Position numbers and translations under genes: made by a program
Source: Desulfobacterales bacterium
Lineage (GTDB): Bacteria > Desulfobacterota > Desulfobacteria > Desulfobacterales > JAHEIW01
Assembly: GCA_030145015.1 (NCBI GenBank)
Contig: JAQYWI010000125.1
Span: 1-16,464 of the forward strand
DNA: 16,464 nt
Direction of reading: 5' to 3'
The notes under the pieces: model-generated
Database searches by the model: none
Told to the model about the DNA's origin: nothing
Seen by the model: the letters and a program-made list of their open reading frames with translations, nothing else
Shown here: positions 6,864 to 14,279 of the stretch, in pieces
Numbering within the stretch: position 1 is the stretch's first letter
Layout of the letters: each line of letters opens with the position of its first letter

Positions 6864-7661
6864 CTAAACTTTCATGCCGGGAAGGTTCAAGGATGCCGTA
6901 TTGCCGCCGTCTACCGGGAGGGCTTGCCCGGTCACATAGCTGGCATCTTCGCCGGCCAGAAACAGGATGACACGGGCAACCTCTTCGGGTCTTCCGTATC
7001 GCTTTAATTCACACCGGCGGCCCAGTTTCTTCTCCTTGCCGGCTTCCCTGGCGTAATCGAAAATCGGTTGGGTCATTCCGGTTTCGATCAAACCGGGACA
7101 AACGGCATTTACGCGAATATTGTATCCACCCAAATCGCAGGCCGCCGTCTGCGTAAAATTAATAAGCGCCGCCTTGCTGGCACTGTAAGCATTTCCGCCG
7201 GCGCCGCTTCGAATACCGGCAACAGATGAAATATTTACGATAGCACCGCATTTTCTCTCCTGCATATGCAGGCAAATATGCTTTGTGGTGTATACCGCGC
7301 CCATGACATTCACATCATAGACCCGCCGCCAGACACTTTTATCCTGCTGATCAAGGTTTACGATGTCTCCCGCCACTCCGGCAATATTACATAGAATATC
7401 GATTTGGGGATATGATTCCAAAGCGAGTGCCATAAGCGCTTTGACCTCGTCTTCATTGGACACGTCCGTCTTTTTGATAATTGCCGTTCCGCCGGCTTCA
7501 GTAATGCGGCCGGCTACTTCTTTTAAGCCATCTGCATTAACATCTGCCAGGGCGAGCCTGGCACCTTCTTTTGAAAACAAAATCGCAGTCGCTTTTCCGA
7601 TGCCGCTGGCCGCACCGGTGATGATGGTCACCTTGTCTTTTAGCCGTGCATAAGTTTTCAT
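6864..7661 (-). CDS. Short-chain dehydrogenase/reductase (SDR family)
   Basis: A classical SDR of 265 residues if translation starts at the ATG at 7659-7661. A TTG at 7674-7676 would add five residues, but an AAGAGA ribosome site lies five bases before the ATG, which is preferred. The Rossmann motif is TGAASGIG (15-22). NIAG lies at 92-95, the catalytic Ser in NISSVAG (about 146), and Tyr159/Lys163 in the YSASK motif. PGLIETGMT and the GRPEEVARVILFLAGEDASYVTG region near the C-terminus are typical of FabG-like enzymes. It should oxidise or reduce a hydroxy/keto group with NAD(H) or NADP(H). Its neighbourhood suggests a 3-hydroxyacyl-CoA or cyclic alcohol substrate, by inference. It is separated from the upstream SDR gene by 210 bases holding an inverted-repeat element. 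Confidence 0.9.
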   Translation of the reverse strand: MKTYARLKDKVTIITGAASGIGKATAILFSKEGARLALADVNADGLKEVAGRITEAGGTAIIKKTDVSNEDEVKALMALALESYPQIDILCNIAGVAGDIVNLDQQDKSVWRRVYDVNVMGAVYTTKHICLHMQERKCGAIVNISSVAGIRSGAGGNAYSASKAALINFTQTAACDLGGYNIRVNAVCPGLIETGMTQPIFDYAREAGKEKKLGRRCELKRYGRPEEVARVILFLAGEDASYVTGQALPVDGGNTASLNLPGMKV

Positions 7662-7703
7662 AAAAATCTCTTTCAAGTCAGGTTTCTGGGTTCTATATTC
7701 AGG

Positions 7704-7846
7704 GGTTCAGGTTTAGAACACTTTGTTGCATTGGTTGCATTGGTTCAATTGGTTTTATTTGTTTAATCTTAACCAATTTAACCAATCAAACCAATTAAAC
7801 AAGTATAACACTTGATCGTTGGCTGGCCGCTGACACCCGAAACCTG
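7704..7846. repeat. Intergenic inverted-repeat element, copy 1 of 2 (ACCAAT/ATTGGT hairpin)
   Basis: The core hairpin has 25-base arms at 7730-7754 (tandem ATTGGTT units) and 7771-7795 (tandem AACCAAT units). They pair with three mismatches around a 16-base loop. Outside it, GGTTCAGGTTT at 7704-7714 and ACACCCGAAACCTG at 7833-7846 give short outer inverted ends (CAGGTTT/AAACCTG). The same parts in the same order occur at 10658-10805. These include the 16-mer at 7780-7795 (identical to 10761-10776), GTTTTATTTGT and ATAAC. It lies between the two SDR genes of the minus-strand group, with no reading frame of note. Confidence 0.75.
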
Positions 7847-7871
7847 CTTGTTGCGGTACGTAACAATAGCG

Positions 7872-8636
7872 TTACATATTGGCCAGTGTGCCGCCGTCAA
7901 CGTATAGGGTCTCGCCGGTGATATAACTTGAATCTTCACTGCACAGGAATAAGACCGCACCGACGATTTCTTCCGGTTCGGCCAGGCGACCTTTCGGAAT
8001 TTTGGCGGCAACTAACTTTTCGACTTCCGGATTTCCCCAGATGGGCTGACTGAAAGCCGTTTTGACCAGCCCGGGGCCGACAGCATTCACATTGATCTTC
8101 AACGGCGCCCACTCTACAGCCATGCATTTGGTAAGCATTGAAAGGGCCGCCTTACTGGCGTGATAAGCCGACATGCCCGCACCCCCGCGGACGGCCCCCA
8201 CAGTAGAAATATTAACGATCCGTCCCCCGCCCTTATCAGCCATAATCCCGGCAGCAACGCGACTCAACAAAAACACCGCTTTGCAATTGGTTCCAAAGAT
8301 TTTATCCCAGCCGTCTTCCCTTAAATCCATCAAGGGCACCATGATGCTTCGAGCTGCATTGTTGATGAGGATATCAAGCCCGTTATAGGTTTTCACCGTA
8401 AATTCTACCAGAGCATTTATTTGTTCGCTGACCATCAAATCCGTCACTTGAGCAAGGGCCTCACCACCATTTTGCCTGATTTCGTCGACGACCTTGTCAA
8501 GCGCTTCTTTGCTTCTTGACGCCAGAACCACCTTGGCGCCGCATTCGGCTAAACCCAGGGCGATGGCACGACCGATACCCCGGCCGCCCCCGGTAACAAG
8601 GGCGATTTTGCCGCTGAAGTCATAGTTCCGTCTCAT
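7872..8636 (-). CDS. Short-chain dehydrogenase/reductase (SDR family, FabG-like)
   Basis: A 254-residue classical SDR. The dinucleotide-binding motif is TGGGRGIG (15-22). NNAA sits at 92-95, the catalytic Ser in NIST (about 144), and Tyr158/Lys162 in the YHASK motif. The PGLVKTAFS and SSYITGETLYVDGG segments close the fold. The residues RS after the second strand (41-42) are the kind often seen in NADP(H)-preferring SDRs, but coenzyme choice is uncertain. GGGAG lies just upstream of the ATG at 8636. It is the first gene of the minus-strand group and diverges from the acyl-CoA dehydrogenase gene. The other SDR differs through much of its length, so the two are unlikely to be a recent duplication and may act on different hydroxy intermediates. 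Confidence 0.9.
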   Translation of the reverse strand: MRRNYDFSGKIALVTGGGRGIGRAIALGLAECGAKVVLASRSKEALDKVVDEIRQNGGEALAQVTDLMVSEQINALVEFTVKTYNGLDILINNAARSIMVPLMDLREDGWDKIFGTNCKAVFLLSRVAAGIMADKGGGRIVNISTVGAVRGGAGMSAYHASKAALSMLTKCMAVEWAPLKINVNAVGPGLVKTAFSQPIWGNPEVEKLVAAKIPKGRLAEPEEIVGAVLFLCSEDSSYITGETLYVDGGTLANM

Positions 8637-8676
8637 TTTAAGCTCCCTTCATTCTAATATCATTGGCCTGCTTAAT

Positions 8677-8706
8677 TTCATAATGCAGCAATAAAAACAA
8701 AGTCAA
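8677..8706 (-). promoter_or_regulatory. Candidate sigma-70-type promoter for the minus-strand SDR/nitroreductase group
   Basis: On the minus strand TTGACT (complement of 8701-8706) is followed after 18 bases by TATGAA (complement of 8677-8682). This is about 40 bases before the ATG at 8636. Match and position are fair; it is unproven. Confidence 0.45.
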
Positions 8707-8767
8707 CAAAGAAATGGGAAGCGACCAGGTATGCCTGTTGGTCTCATTGGAAGGAATGGAATTGACC

Positions 8768-8796
8768 TCATACAGAATACGCGCTACACATATAAT
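8768..8796 (+). promoter_or_regulatory. Candidate promoter for the beta-oxidation/aryl-CoA reductase group
   Basis: A perfect TATAAT at 8791-8796 lies 35 bases before the ATG at 8832. A well-spaced -35 box is poor: TCATAC at 8768-8773 gives 17 bases. TTGACC at 8762-8767 is a better hexamer but would leave a 23-base spacer. A weak -35 could mean an activator is needed. Confidence 0.4.
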
Positions 8797-8831
8797 CGAA
8801 TGATTTAAGTAAAGAAAGGAGAGTTTGGATT

Positions 8832-10649
8832 ATGAGGCAGCAGCTGGCCGATGGGCGTGATCAAGATTTCGTCATCTGGGATCAGATGAAGTGTGAAGAA
8901 ATTCTTAATTATGAAAAGTATGGCGAATTTAATAAAAAAACCTGTTCAATGATCATCAAGGAAGCCCGGGAACTGGCGATTAAAGAGTTGCTGCCGCTGT
9001 TGGCTGAAGGTGACACAGAAGGTGTTCGCTTTGAAGACGGAACCGTTAAAGTACCGCAAAGCTTCCACCGAGTCTTCAATCTTGTCAGGGAGGGAGAGTG
9101 GAACAACCTTAGTGTACCTGCTGAGATGGGCGGTCAGGGAGCTCCAACCTTTCTGGGTGCTGCCGCTGCCGAGTATTTTTTAGCGGCCAACTGGCCGCTA
9201 TATTGTTATGCCACCATGGGAAACGGCACCGCCAACATGATTCAATTATACGGCACTCCGGAACAGAAAAATACATACGTAAAAAAGCTCACCTCCGCTG
9301 AATGGGGCGGTACGATGCTTCTGACCGAGTCTGAAGCAGGCTCCGATGTGGGGGCGCTCTCCACTACAGCCGTTAGGAATCCAGACGGCAGCTACACGTT
9401 GAGTGGCAACAAAATATTTATTACCAACGGTGAACATGATTTGGCCGAAAATATTATCCATCCGGTTCTGGCACGTATCGAAGGAGATCCTCCCGGCACG
9501 AAGGGTATTTCCATCTTCATTGTGCCAAAATTCCTTGTCGACAAAACCGGGAGCTTAAATAAGCGCAACGATATTGTGTGCACCGGAGTTGAAGAAAAAC
9601 ACGGTATTCATGCCAGCGCCACCTGCAGTATGACCCTGGGCAGCAAAGGAAAGTGCAGCGGTCATTTACTGGGCAAAGAGCGCGAAGGGATGAAAATCAT
9701 GTTTAACATGATTAACGGCGCCCGCATGAGTACCGGGCTTCAGGCAATGACCTATGCTTCATCTGCTTACCTGCTGGCGGTCAATTACGCCAGAGAGCGC
9801 CTCCAGGGAAGAGATCTGGAAAATTTCCTGGATCAGAGCGCGCCATCTGTTCCGATTATCAGGCACCCCGATGTTCGCCGCAACCTTCTGTGGATGAAGT
9901 CTTATGTGGACGGGATGCGCAGCTTTTTTTATTATATGACCGTGATCGCAACCCGGGAAAATATTGCGGAAAAAGAGGAAGATCGCGAGCGTCATGCCGA
10001 TCTATTTTCGATGCTGACCCCGGTGGTTAAAGACTATATGGCTATAAGAGGACATGAAGTCTGCATCCAGGCGATTCAGATCTTTGGCGGTGCCGGCTAT
10101 ACAAAAGATTACCTGGTTGAGCAGTACGCTCGGGATTGCAAAATTACATCTATTTTTGAAGGCACCAGTGGCATTCAGGCCCTGGATATGCTGGGACGAA
10201 AGCTTGGCATGAAAAAAGGCACGGTATTTATGAATTTTCTCGGCGAGATTCAAAAAACAATTTCGCGGGCCAAAGAGAATGAATCAACCAAAGATCTGGC
10301 TGTTCAAATGGAAACCGCCACGAACCGTCTGGGTGAGGTCGCCTTGCACCTCGGCAAAAAAGCCATGTCCGCCGAATTTAAAGTTGCTTTTGCGCACTCT
10401 CTCCCATTTTTGCATGTAATCGGTGATACGATTATGGCCTGGATGCTGCTGTGGCGGGCTGTTGTTGCCACAACGAAATTATCCCAAAATCCCAAGAAAA
10501 AAGATCTTGATTTCTATGAAGGACAGATTCGCACAGCCGAGTTTTTCATCAACACTGAACTTGAAGCAACGATGGGAAAAATGAATGCGATTACAGGAGG
10601 TTGTGCAGCGGCTATTCAAATTTCAGATGAAGGTTTTGGCGGGGTTTAA
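8832..10649 (+). CDS. Large acyl-CoA dehydrogenase with C-terminal extension
   Basis: A 605-residue FAD enzyme, longer than the usual 380-400 residue acyl-CoA dehydrogenases. It matches the large subfamily that includes DmdC-like and some FadE proteins with an extra C-terminal domain. The middle domain has TMLLTESEAGSDVGAL (161-176) and SGNKIFITNGEHD (191-203). The C-terminal helical domain has IQIFGGAGYTKDYLVEQYARD (415-435), then ITSIFEGTSGIQALDMLGRKL. Glu443 there is at the catalytic-base position of this subfamily. Residues after about 460 form the extension, ending in GGCAAAIQISDEGFGGV. It introduces the alpha,beta double bond and passes electrons to an electron-transfer flavoprotein, which is not in the window. 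AAGGAG at 8816-8821 supports the start. Chain-length or ring specificity is not evident. Confidence 0.92.
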   Translation: MRQQLADGRDQDFVIWDQMKCEEILNYEKYGEFNKKTCSMIIKEARELAIKELLPLLAEGDTEGVRFEDGTVKVPQSFHRVFNLVREGEWNNLSVPAEMGGQGAPTFLGAAAAEYFLAANWPLYCYATMGNGTANMIQLYGTPEQKNTYVKKLTSAEWGGTMLLTESEAGSDVGALSTTAVRNPDGSYTLSGNKIFITNGEHDLAENIIHPVLARIEGDPPGTKGISIFIVPKFLVDKTGSLNKRNDIVCTGVEEKHGIHASATCSMTLGSKGKCSGHLLGKEREGMKIMFNMINGARMSTGLQAMTYASSAYLLAVNYARERLQGRDLENFLDQSAPSVPIIRHPDVRRNLLWMKSYVDGMRSFFYYMTVIATRENIAEKEEDRERHADLFSMLTPVVKDYMAIRGHEVCIQAIQIFGGAGYTKDYLVEQYARDCKITSIFEGTSGIQALDMLGRKLGMKKGTVFMNFLGEIQKTISRAKENESTKDLAVQMETATNRLGEVALHLGKKAMSAEFKVAFAHSLPFLHVIGDTIMAWMLLWRAVVATTKLSQNPKKKDLDFYEGQIRTAEFFINTELEATMGKMNAITGGCAAAIQISDEGFGGV

Positions 10650-10657
10650 AATTCAGA

Positions 10658-10805
10658 GGTTCAGGGTTCACAGGTACAAGGCACAAAGATTTGTTAAATT
10701 AGTTTTATTTGTCTTATGGGTTGAATTGGTTGGCTTAAACCGAACCAATTGAACGAATTAAACCAATCAAACCAATATAACGTGTGCGCTACACCCGACA
10801 CCTGG
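10658..10805. repeat. Intergenic inverted-repeat element, copy 2 of 2 (ACCAAT/ATTGGT hairpin)
   Basis: This lies between the acyl-CoA dehydrogenase and hydratase/dehydrogenase genes. The arms are 39 bases each (10693-10731 and 10743-10781) around an 11-base loop, and pair imperfectly. The ends are GGTTCAGGG at 10658-10666 and ACACCCGACACCTGG at 10791-10805, mirroring the copy at 7704-7846 in content, order and length (148 against 143 bases). A 16-base block at 10761-10776 is identical in both. It lies on the sense strand of its operon, whereas copy 1 is read in antisense. Confidence 0.75.
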
Positions 10806-10844
10806 AACCAAGACCTATAGGAAACAGGAATCGAGGGGGAATAA

Positions 10845-12974
10845 ATGAAGACGGAATACAAAACCATTCAAGTCGAGTTGAAAGATGACGTCGCAGTGTT
10901 CATCATGGACAACCCGCCGGTCAACCAGCTTTCGAAACATTTTGTTTTAGAGCTGGCCGAAGCCTTCACCGAGGCCTACAATGATGAGGGAATCAAAGCA
11001 ATTGTTCTGACCGGTACCGAAAAAAATTTTATTGCCGGAGCCGATATCACCCAGATCAAAGAGGTGAAGGCCAAAGATGAATCTTTGCCGAGACTCAAAG
11101 AATTCAATCGATTTCTAAACGCCATTGAAACCGGCCCGAAACCGGTGGTTGCCGCCATCAACGGTAACTGTCTCGGCGGCGGCCTGGAGGTCGCAATGGT
11201 TTGTCACTACCGTGTGGCGGCCCAAGGCGTGAATCTCGGCCAGCCTGAAGTGCAGATCGGTCTGATTCCCGGTGCCGGCGGCACCCAGAGACTGCCGCGG
11301 CTTGTCGGGCTTCGTTACGGCCTTGAAATGATTACCATCGGTAAACCCATTCGTGCCGAAGTAGCCCATTCCAGGGGACTGGTGGATGAAGTAGCCGAGC
11401 CCGATCAACTGGTGAATGAGGCCGTAAAAGCGGCCAAGCAGTTTATAGCGGGTAAAATAAATATCAAATTGCGCACAACTCGAAATCGGCACGACCGGCT
11501 GCCCAGCGCCGCTGAAAAAATGGGGATGATTGAGCTGGCCAAAGCCATGACGGCTGCCCAGGCCAAAGGCTACATTGCGCCCTTCAAAGCCATCGAAGCC
11601 TTTGAAAAAGGTCTTGGCTATGATATCGAAGCCGATCTTGAAACTGAATCCGACCTGTTTGCCGATTGTCTGGTTTCCGATGTGGCCAAAAACCTCATCT
11701 ATATATTTCTCAATACCCGGGCTGCCGGCAGGCTTCCACGCATTGAAGGCATCGATCCTGCTAAAATCAAGAAGATCGCTATGCTCGGCGGCGGTATCAT
11801 GGGAACCGGCATTGTCAATGTGCTTTTGAAAGGCGGATTCGATGTCGTCCTCTGGGAAATTAACGCAGAGGCCCTCGAAAAAGCAGTTGCGTCTATCCGC
11901 AAAACCTTTGACTATCCCATTAAAATAAAGAAAATGACTCCGGCGGACCTGGACAACCTGATCCGCAATCAACTGAAAACGACGACCTCCCTGGAGGATT
12001 TGAAAGATGCCGATCTGGTCATCGAAGCTGTGCTGGAAGACATGCAGGTCAAGCAGGAAATTTGGAAGAAGCTGGAAATCTTTTGTCGGGCCGACAGTAT
12101 CTTTGCCACCAACACCTCGGCGCTGCCGATTTCCGAAATGGCTTCTATTCTTGCCGATCCCGGCCGTATGATCGGAACGCACTTTTTCAACCCGGCTCAC
12201 CGGATGCAGCTTTTAGAGGTTATATGTGCTGCGAAGACCTCGGATCAAACCCTGGCGACCATCGTCGCTTTTTCCCGGGCTATCAAAAAGATTCCAATCG
12301 TTGTCAATGACGGGCCCGGATTTTATGTATCCCGGCAACTGGGCGGTCTAATAGGCGGCGCTGTTTACTTGAGTGCAGATGGAGTGGACGGTGCTGCGAT
12401 CGAAGCGGCGATAACCGACTTCGGCCTGCCCATGGGACCGGCAACCCTGGCGGACCTCACCGGAATCGATATCAATTACCACGTCAACAAGACCTTTGAG
12501 AAAAGATTAGGCCAGCGTTATAAAGTGCATCCTTTAACCGAGCTCATTTACCAGACCGGGTGCTTTGGCCGCAAAACCGGCGCAGGCTATTTTGATTACA
12601 GCGGTGATCAACCGGTACCCAACCCCAAAATCGTAAATGTCGTCCAAAAATATCTCCGGGATAACCGGATCGCCCCTCGAGAGATGTCAAAAGATGAAAT
12701 CATAGACGCGATGCTCGCTCTCGGCATTAATGAGGCCGCACTCATGATTGAAGAAGGCATCTGTGACCGGCCTCAGGACATGGATCTGGCCATGATTTAC
12801 GGCACCGGTTTTCCGCCCTACCGCGGCGGTATCCTCCGATATGCGGATAAGTGGGGCCTTAAAAATGTCTATCAAAAGCTCGTCGACCTTGAAAAACAAT
12901 ACGGATCTCGCTTCAAGCCGGCGGATTTGATCAAGGAAATGGCCGAGACGGGAAAAACATTCTACCAGGGATAA
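10845..12974 (+). CDS. Bifunctional enoyl-CoA hydratase / 3-hydroxyacyl-CoA dehydrogenase (FadB/FadJ type)
   Basis: A 709-residue two-enzyme fusion carrying out steps two and three of beta-oxidation. The crotonase domain (about 1-200) has FIAGADI (62-68), GNCLGGGLE with Glu115, and GQPEVQIGLIPGAGGTQRL with Glu135. Both catalytic glutamates are present, so hydratase activity is expected. The linker leads to a Rossmann motif GGGIMGTGI (315-323). The dehydrogenase catalytic elements are TNTSALPIS (422-430), His446 in THFFNP, Glu458 in LLEV, and DGPGFYVSR. The C-terminal helical repeat has YGTGFPPYRGGI. Length and order match FadJ/FadB alpha subunits. A G-rich ribosome site (10833-10839) lies five bases before the ATG. 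The thiolase gene follows after 85 bases. It could handle straight-chain or ring-opened dicarboxyl-CoA intermediates. Confidence 0.94.
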   Translation: MKTEYKTIQVELKDDVAVFIMDNPPVNQLSKHFVLELAEAFTEAYNDEGIKAIVLTGTEKNFIAGADITQIKEVKAKDESLPRLKEFNRFLNAIETGPKPVVAAINGNCLGGGLEVAMVCHYRVAAQGVNLGQPEVQIGLIPGAGGTQRLPRLVGLRYGLEMITIGKPIRAEVAHSRGLVDEVAEPDQLVNEAVKAAKQFIAGKINIKLRTTRNRHDRLPSAAEKMGMIELAKAMTAAQAKGYIAPFKAIEAFEKGLGYDIEADLETESDLFADCLVSDVAKNLIYIFLNTRAAGRLPRIEGIDPAKIKKIAMLGGGIMGTGIVNVLLKGGFDVVLWEINAEALEKAVASIRKTFDYPIKIKKMTPADLDNLIRNQLKTTTSLEDLKDADLVIEAVLEDMQVKQEIWKKLEIFCRADSIFATNTSALPISEMASILADPGRMIGTHFFNPAHRMQLLEVICAAKTSDQTLATIVAFSRAIKKIPIVVNDGPGFYVSRQLGGLIGGAVYLSADGVDGAAIEAAITDFGLPMGPATLADLTGIDINYHVNKTFEKRLGQRYKVHPLTELIYQTGCFGRKTGAGYFDYSGDQPVPNPKIVNVVQKYLRDNRIAPREMSKDEIIDAMLALGINEAALMIEEGICDRPQDMDLAMIYGTGFPPYRGGILRYADKWGLKNVYQKLVDLEKQYGSRFKPADLIKEMAETGKTFYQG

Positions 12975-13046
12975 GAAATCGTCAACTTGTTTAATATTTG
13001 AAGTTAGCATTTAACGATTCAACCCATTATCGATTTAACCTAAACA

Positions 13047-13052
13047 GGGAGG
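13047..13052 (+). promoter_or_regulatory. Ribosome binding site deciding the thiolase start at 13060
   Basis: GGGAGG at 13047-13052 is seven bases before the ATG at 13060 but only one base before the ATG at 13054. The second ATG is therefore the likely start, shortening the protein by two residues. Confidence 0.7.
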
Positions 13053-13059
13053 CATGATC

Positions 13060-14265
13060 ATGAAAGAAGTCGTTATTGCAGGTTATCTGAGGACCGCCCA
13101 ATCGCGCTCCCGACCCAACGATCCGGCCAGAGACTGGTTTTGTAAAATGAGATCTGACGAACTGCTGGCAAAACTGCTGCCGGAACTCATCAAAAAGGTC
13201 GGAATAGACGCTAAGGAAATTGACGATTTTCTCGTGGGGTGCGCAACTGCTGTCACCGAGCAGTGGGCTTACGGAGGACGGTTCCCCATATTTCTGGCCA
13301 ATTTACCGGAGACCATACCCGCAAAATTCGTTGACCAGCAGTGCGGCTCGGCCATGGCCGGCATCCATATCGGGTTCATGGAAATCGCCCAGGAATTTGC
13401 CGATGTTGTTTTAGTGGGGGGCATGGAACATATGACCCGCGTACCCATGGGCGGACAACTGGTTGACAGAGGCCATATTGTGCCCAACATGACGCTTTTC
13501 ACGGATTCCGCCTATCAGCACTGGGATATGATGACCGCCATGAACATGGGTCTGACCGCAGAAAAACTTATTTCCCAAACGGATTTCACCAGAGAAGATA
13601 TCGACCGCTGGGGAGCAGGATCTCACCAGCGGGCCGCCAAAGCGCGGGCCGAAGGCTTTTTTGAGGAGGAAATTTTACCCATTGAAGCCGAACAGGCTGA
13701 CGGAAAGACCCTGACCGTGGATCAGGATCAGGCCGTGCGCGAGGATGTCACCGTCGAAGGTATGGCCGGTCTTAAACCCGCCTTTAAACCGGACGGGGTG
13801 ATTACCGCCGGTAATTCTTCTCCGCTGAACGCCGGGGCAACTTCCATGCTGTTGATGTCCAAGGAAACCGCCAAAAAGAAAGGCATCAAACCATTGGCAA
13901 CCATCCGATCCATTGGATTTGCCGGTGTAGACCCCACGATTATGGGACATGGTCCGGTGCCGGCCAGCAAAAAGGCCCTGGATAAGGCCGGGCTTAAAGC
14001 CGCCGACATTGACTTCTGGGAAATTAACGAAGCCTTCTGCATCGTTGCCCTCAACTGCATCCAGCAGCTGGGACTTGATCCGCAAACGGTGAACGTCATG
14101 GGCGGCGGCACCGCCATCGGCCATCCTCTGGGAGCCACCGGCATCCGCTTGACCGGCACACTGGCCCGTATATTAAATGTCAAAGGCGGCCGATACGGTT
14201 GCGCCAATGCCTGCGTCGGTGGAGGTCAGGGTGTGGCCACCATTATTGAAAGAGAAGAGTATTAA
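13060..14265 (+). CDS. Acetyl-CoA acyltransferase (thiolase, 3-ketoacyl-CoA thiolase type)
   Basis: A 401-residue thiolase that cleaves a 3-oxoacyl-CoA with CoA to acetyl-CoA and a shortened acyl-CoA. The nucleophilic cysteine is Cys95 in VDQQCGSAMAGIH. The NEAF motif lies at 323-326, His355 in GTAIGHPLGATG, and the second acid-base cysteine Cys385 in NACVGGGQG. All four catalytic motifs are intact, so an active enzyme is expected. The length is typical of degradative thiolases. A leading MKEVVIAGYLRTA replaces the more common start with VRTPIG. It lies between the hydratase/dehydrogenase and the BcrC-like gene, 14 bases from the latter. With the two genes before it, it completes a full beta-oxidation round. 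Confidence 0.94.
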   Translation: MKEVVIAGYLRTAQSRSRPNDPARDWFCKMRSDELLAKLLPELIKKVGIDAKEIDDFLVGCATAVTEQWAYGGRFPIFLANLPETIPAKFVDQQCGSAMAGIHIGFMEIAQEFADVVLVGGMEHMTRVPMGGQLVDRGHIVPNMTLFTDSAYQHWDMMTAMNMGLTAEKLISQTDFTREDIDRWGAGSHQRAAKARAEGFFEEEILPIEAEQADGKTLTVDQDQAVREDVTVEGMAGLKPAFKPDGVITAGNSSPLNAGATSMLLMSKETAKKKGIKPLATIRSIGFAGVDPTIMGHGPVPASKKALDKAGLKAADIDFWEINEAFCIVALNCIQQLGLDPQTVNVMGGGTAIGHPLGATGIRLTGTLARILNVKGGRYGCANACVGGGQGVATIIEREEY

Positions 14266-14279
14266 TAGAGGCCGATAAT

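Noticed and set aside
6864..8636. The two SDR genes as a recent tandem duplication
   Set aside because: They share the family motifs but differ through most of their length and in cofactor-region residues, and are separated by a 210-base gap.
8762..8796. TTGACC and TATAAT as one standard promoter
   Set aside because: The spacer would be 23 bases, too long for a normal sigma-70 promoter; only the -10 element is kept as a candidate.
8781..10794. Shared nine-base GCGCTACAC at 8781-8789 and 10786-10794 as a common operator
   Set aside because: Only two short copies in different settings; not enough to distinguish from chance.
11115..12200. A 361-codon open frame on the minus strand
   Set aside because: It is antisense to the conserved hydratase/dehydrogenase fusion at 10845-12974, has a biased His/Phe/Gly-rich composition and shows no domain motif or ribosome site.
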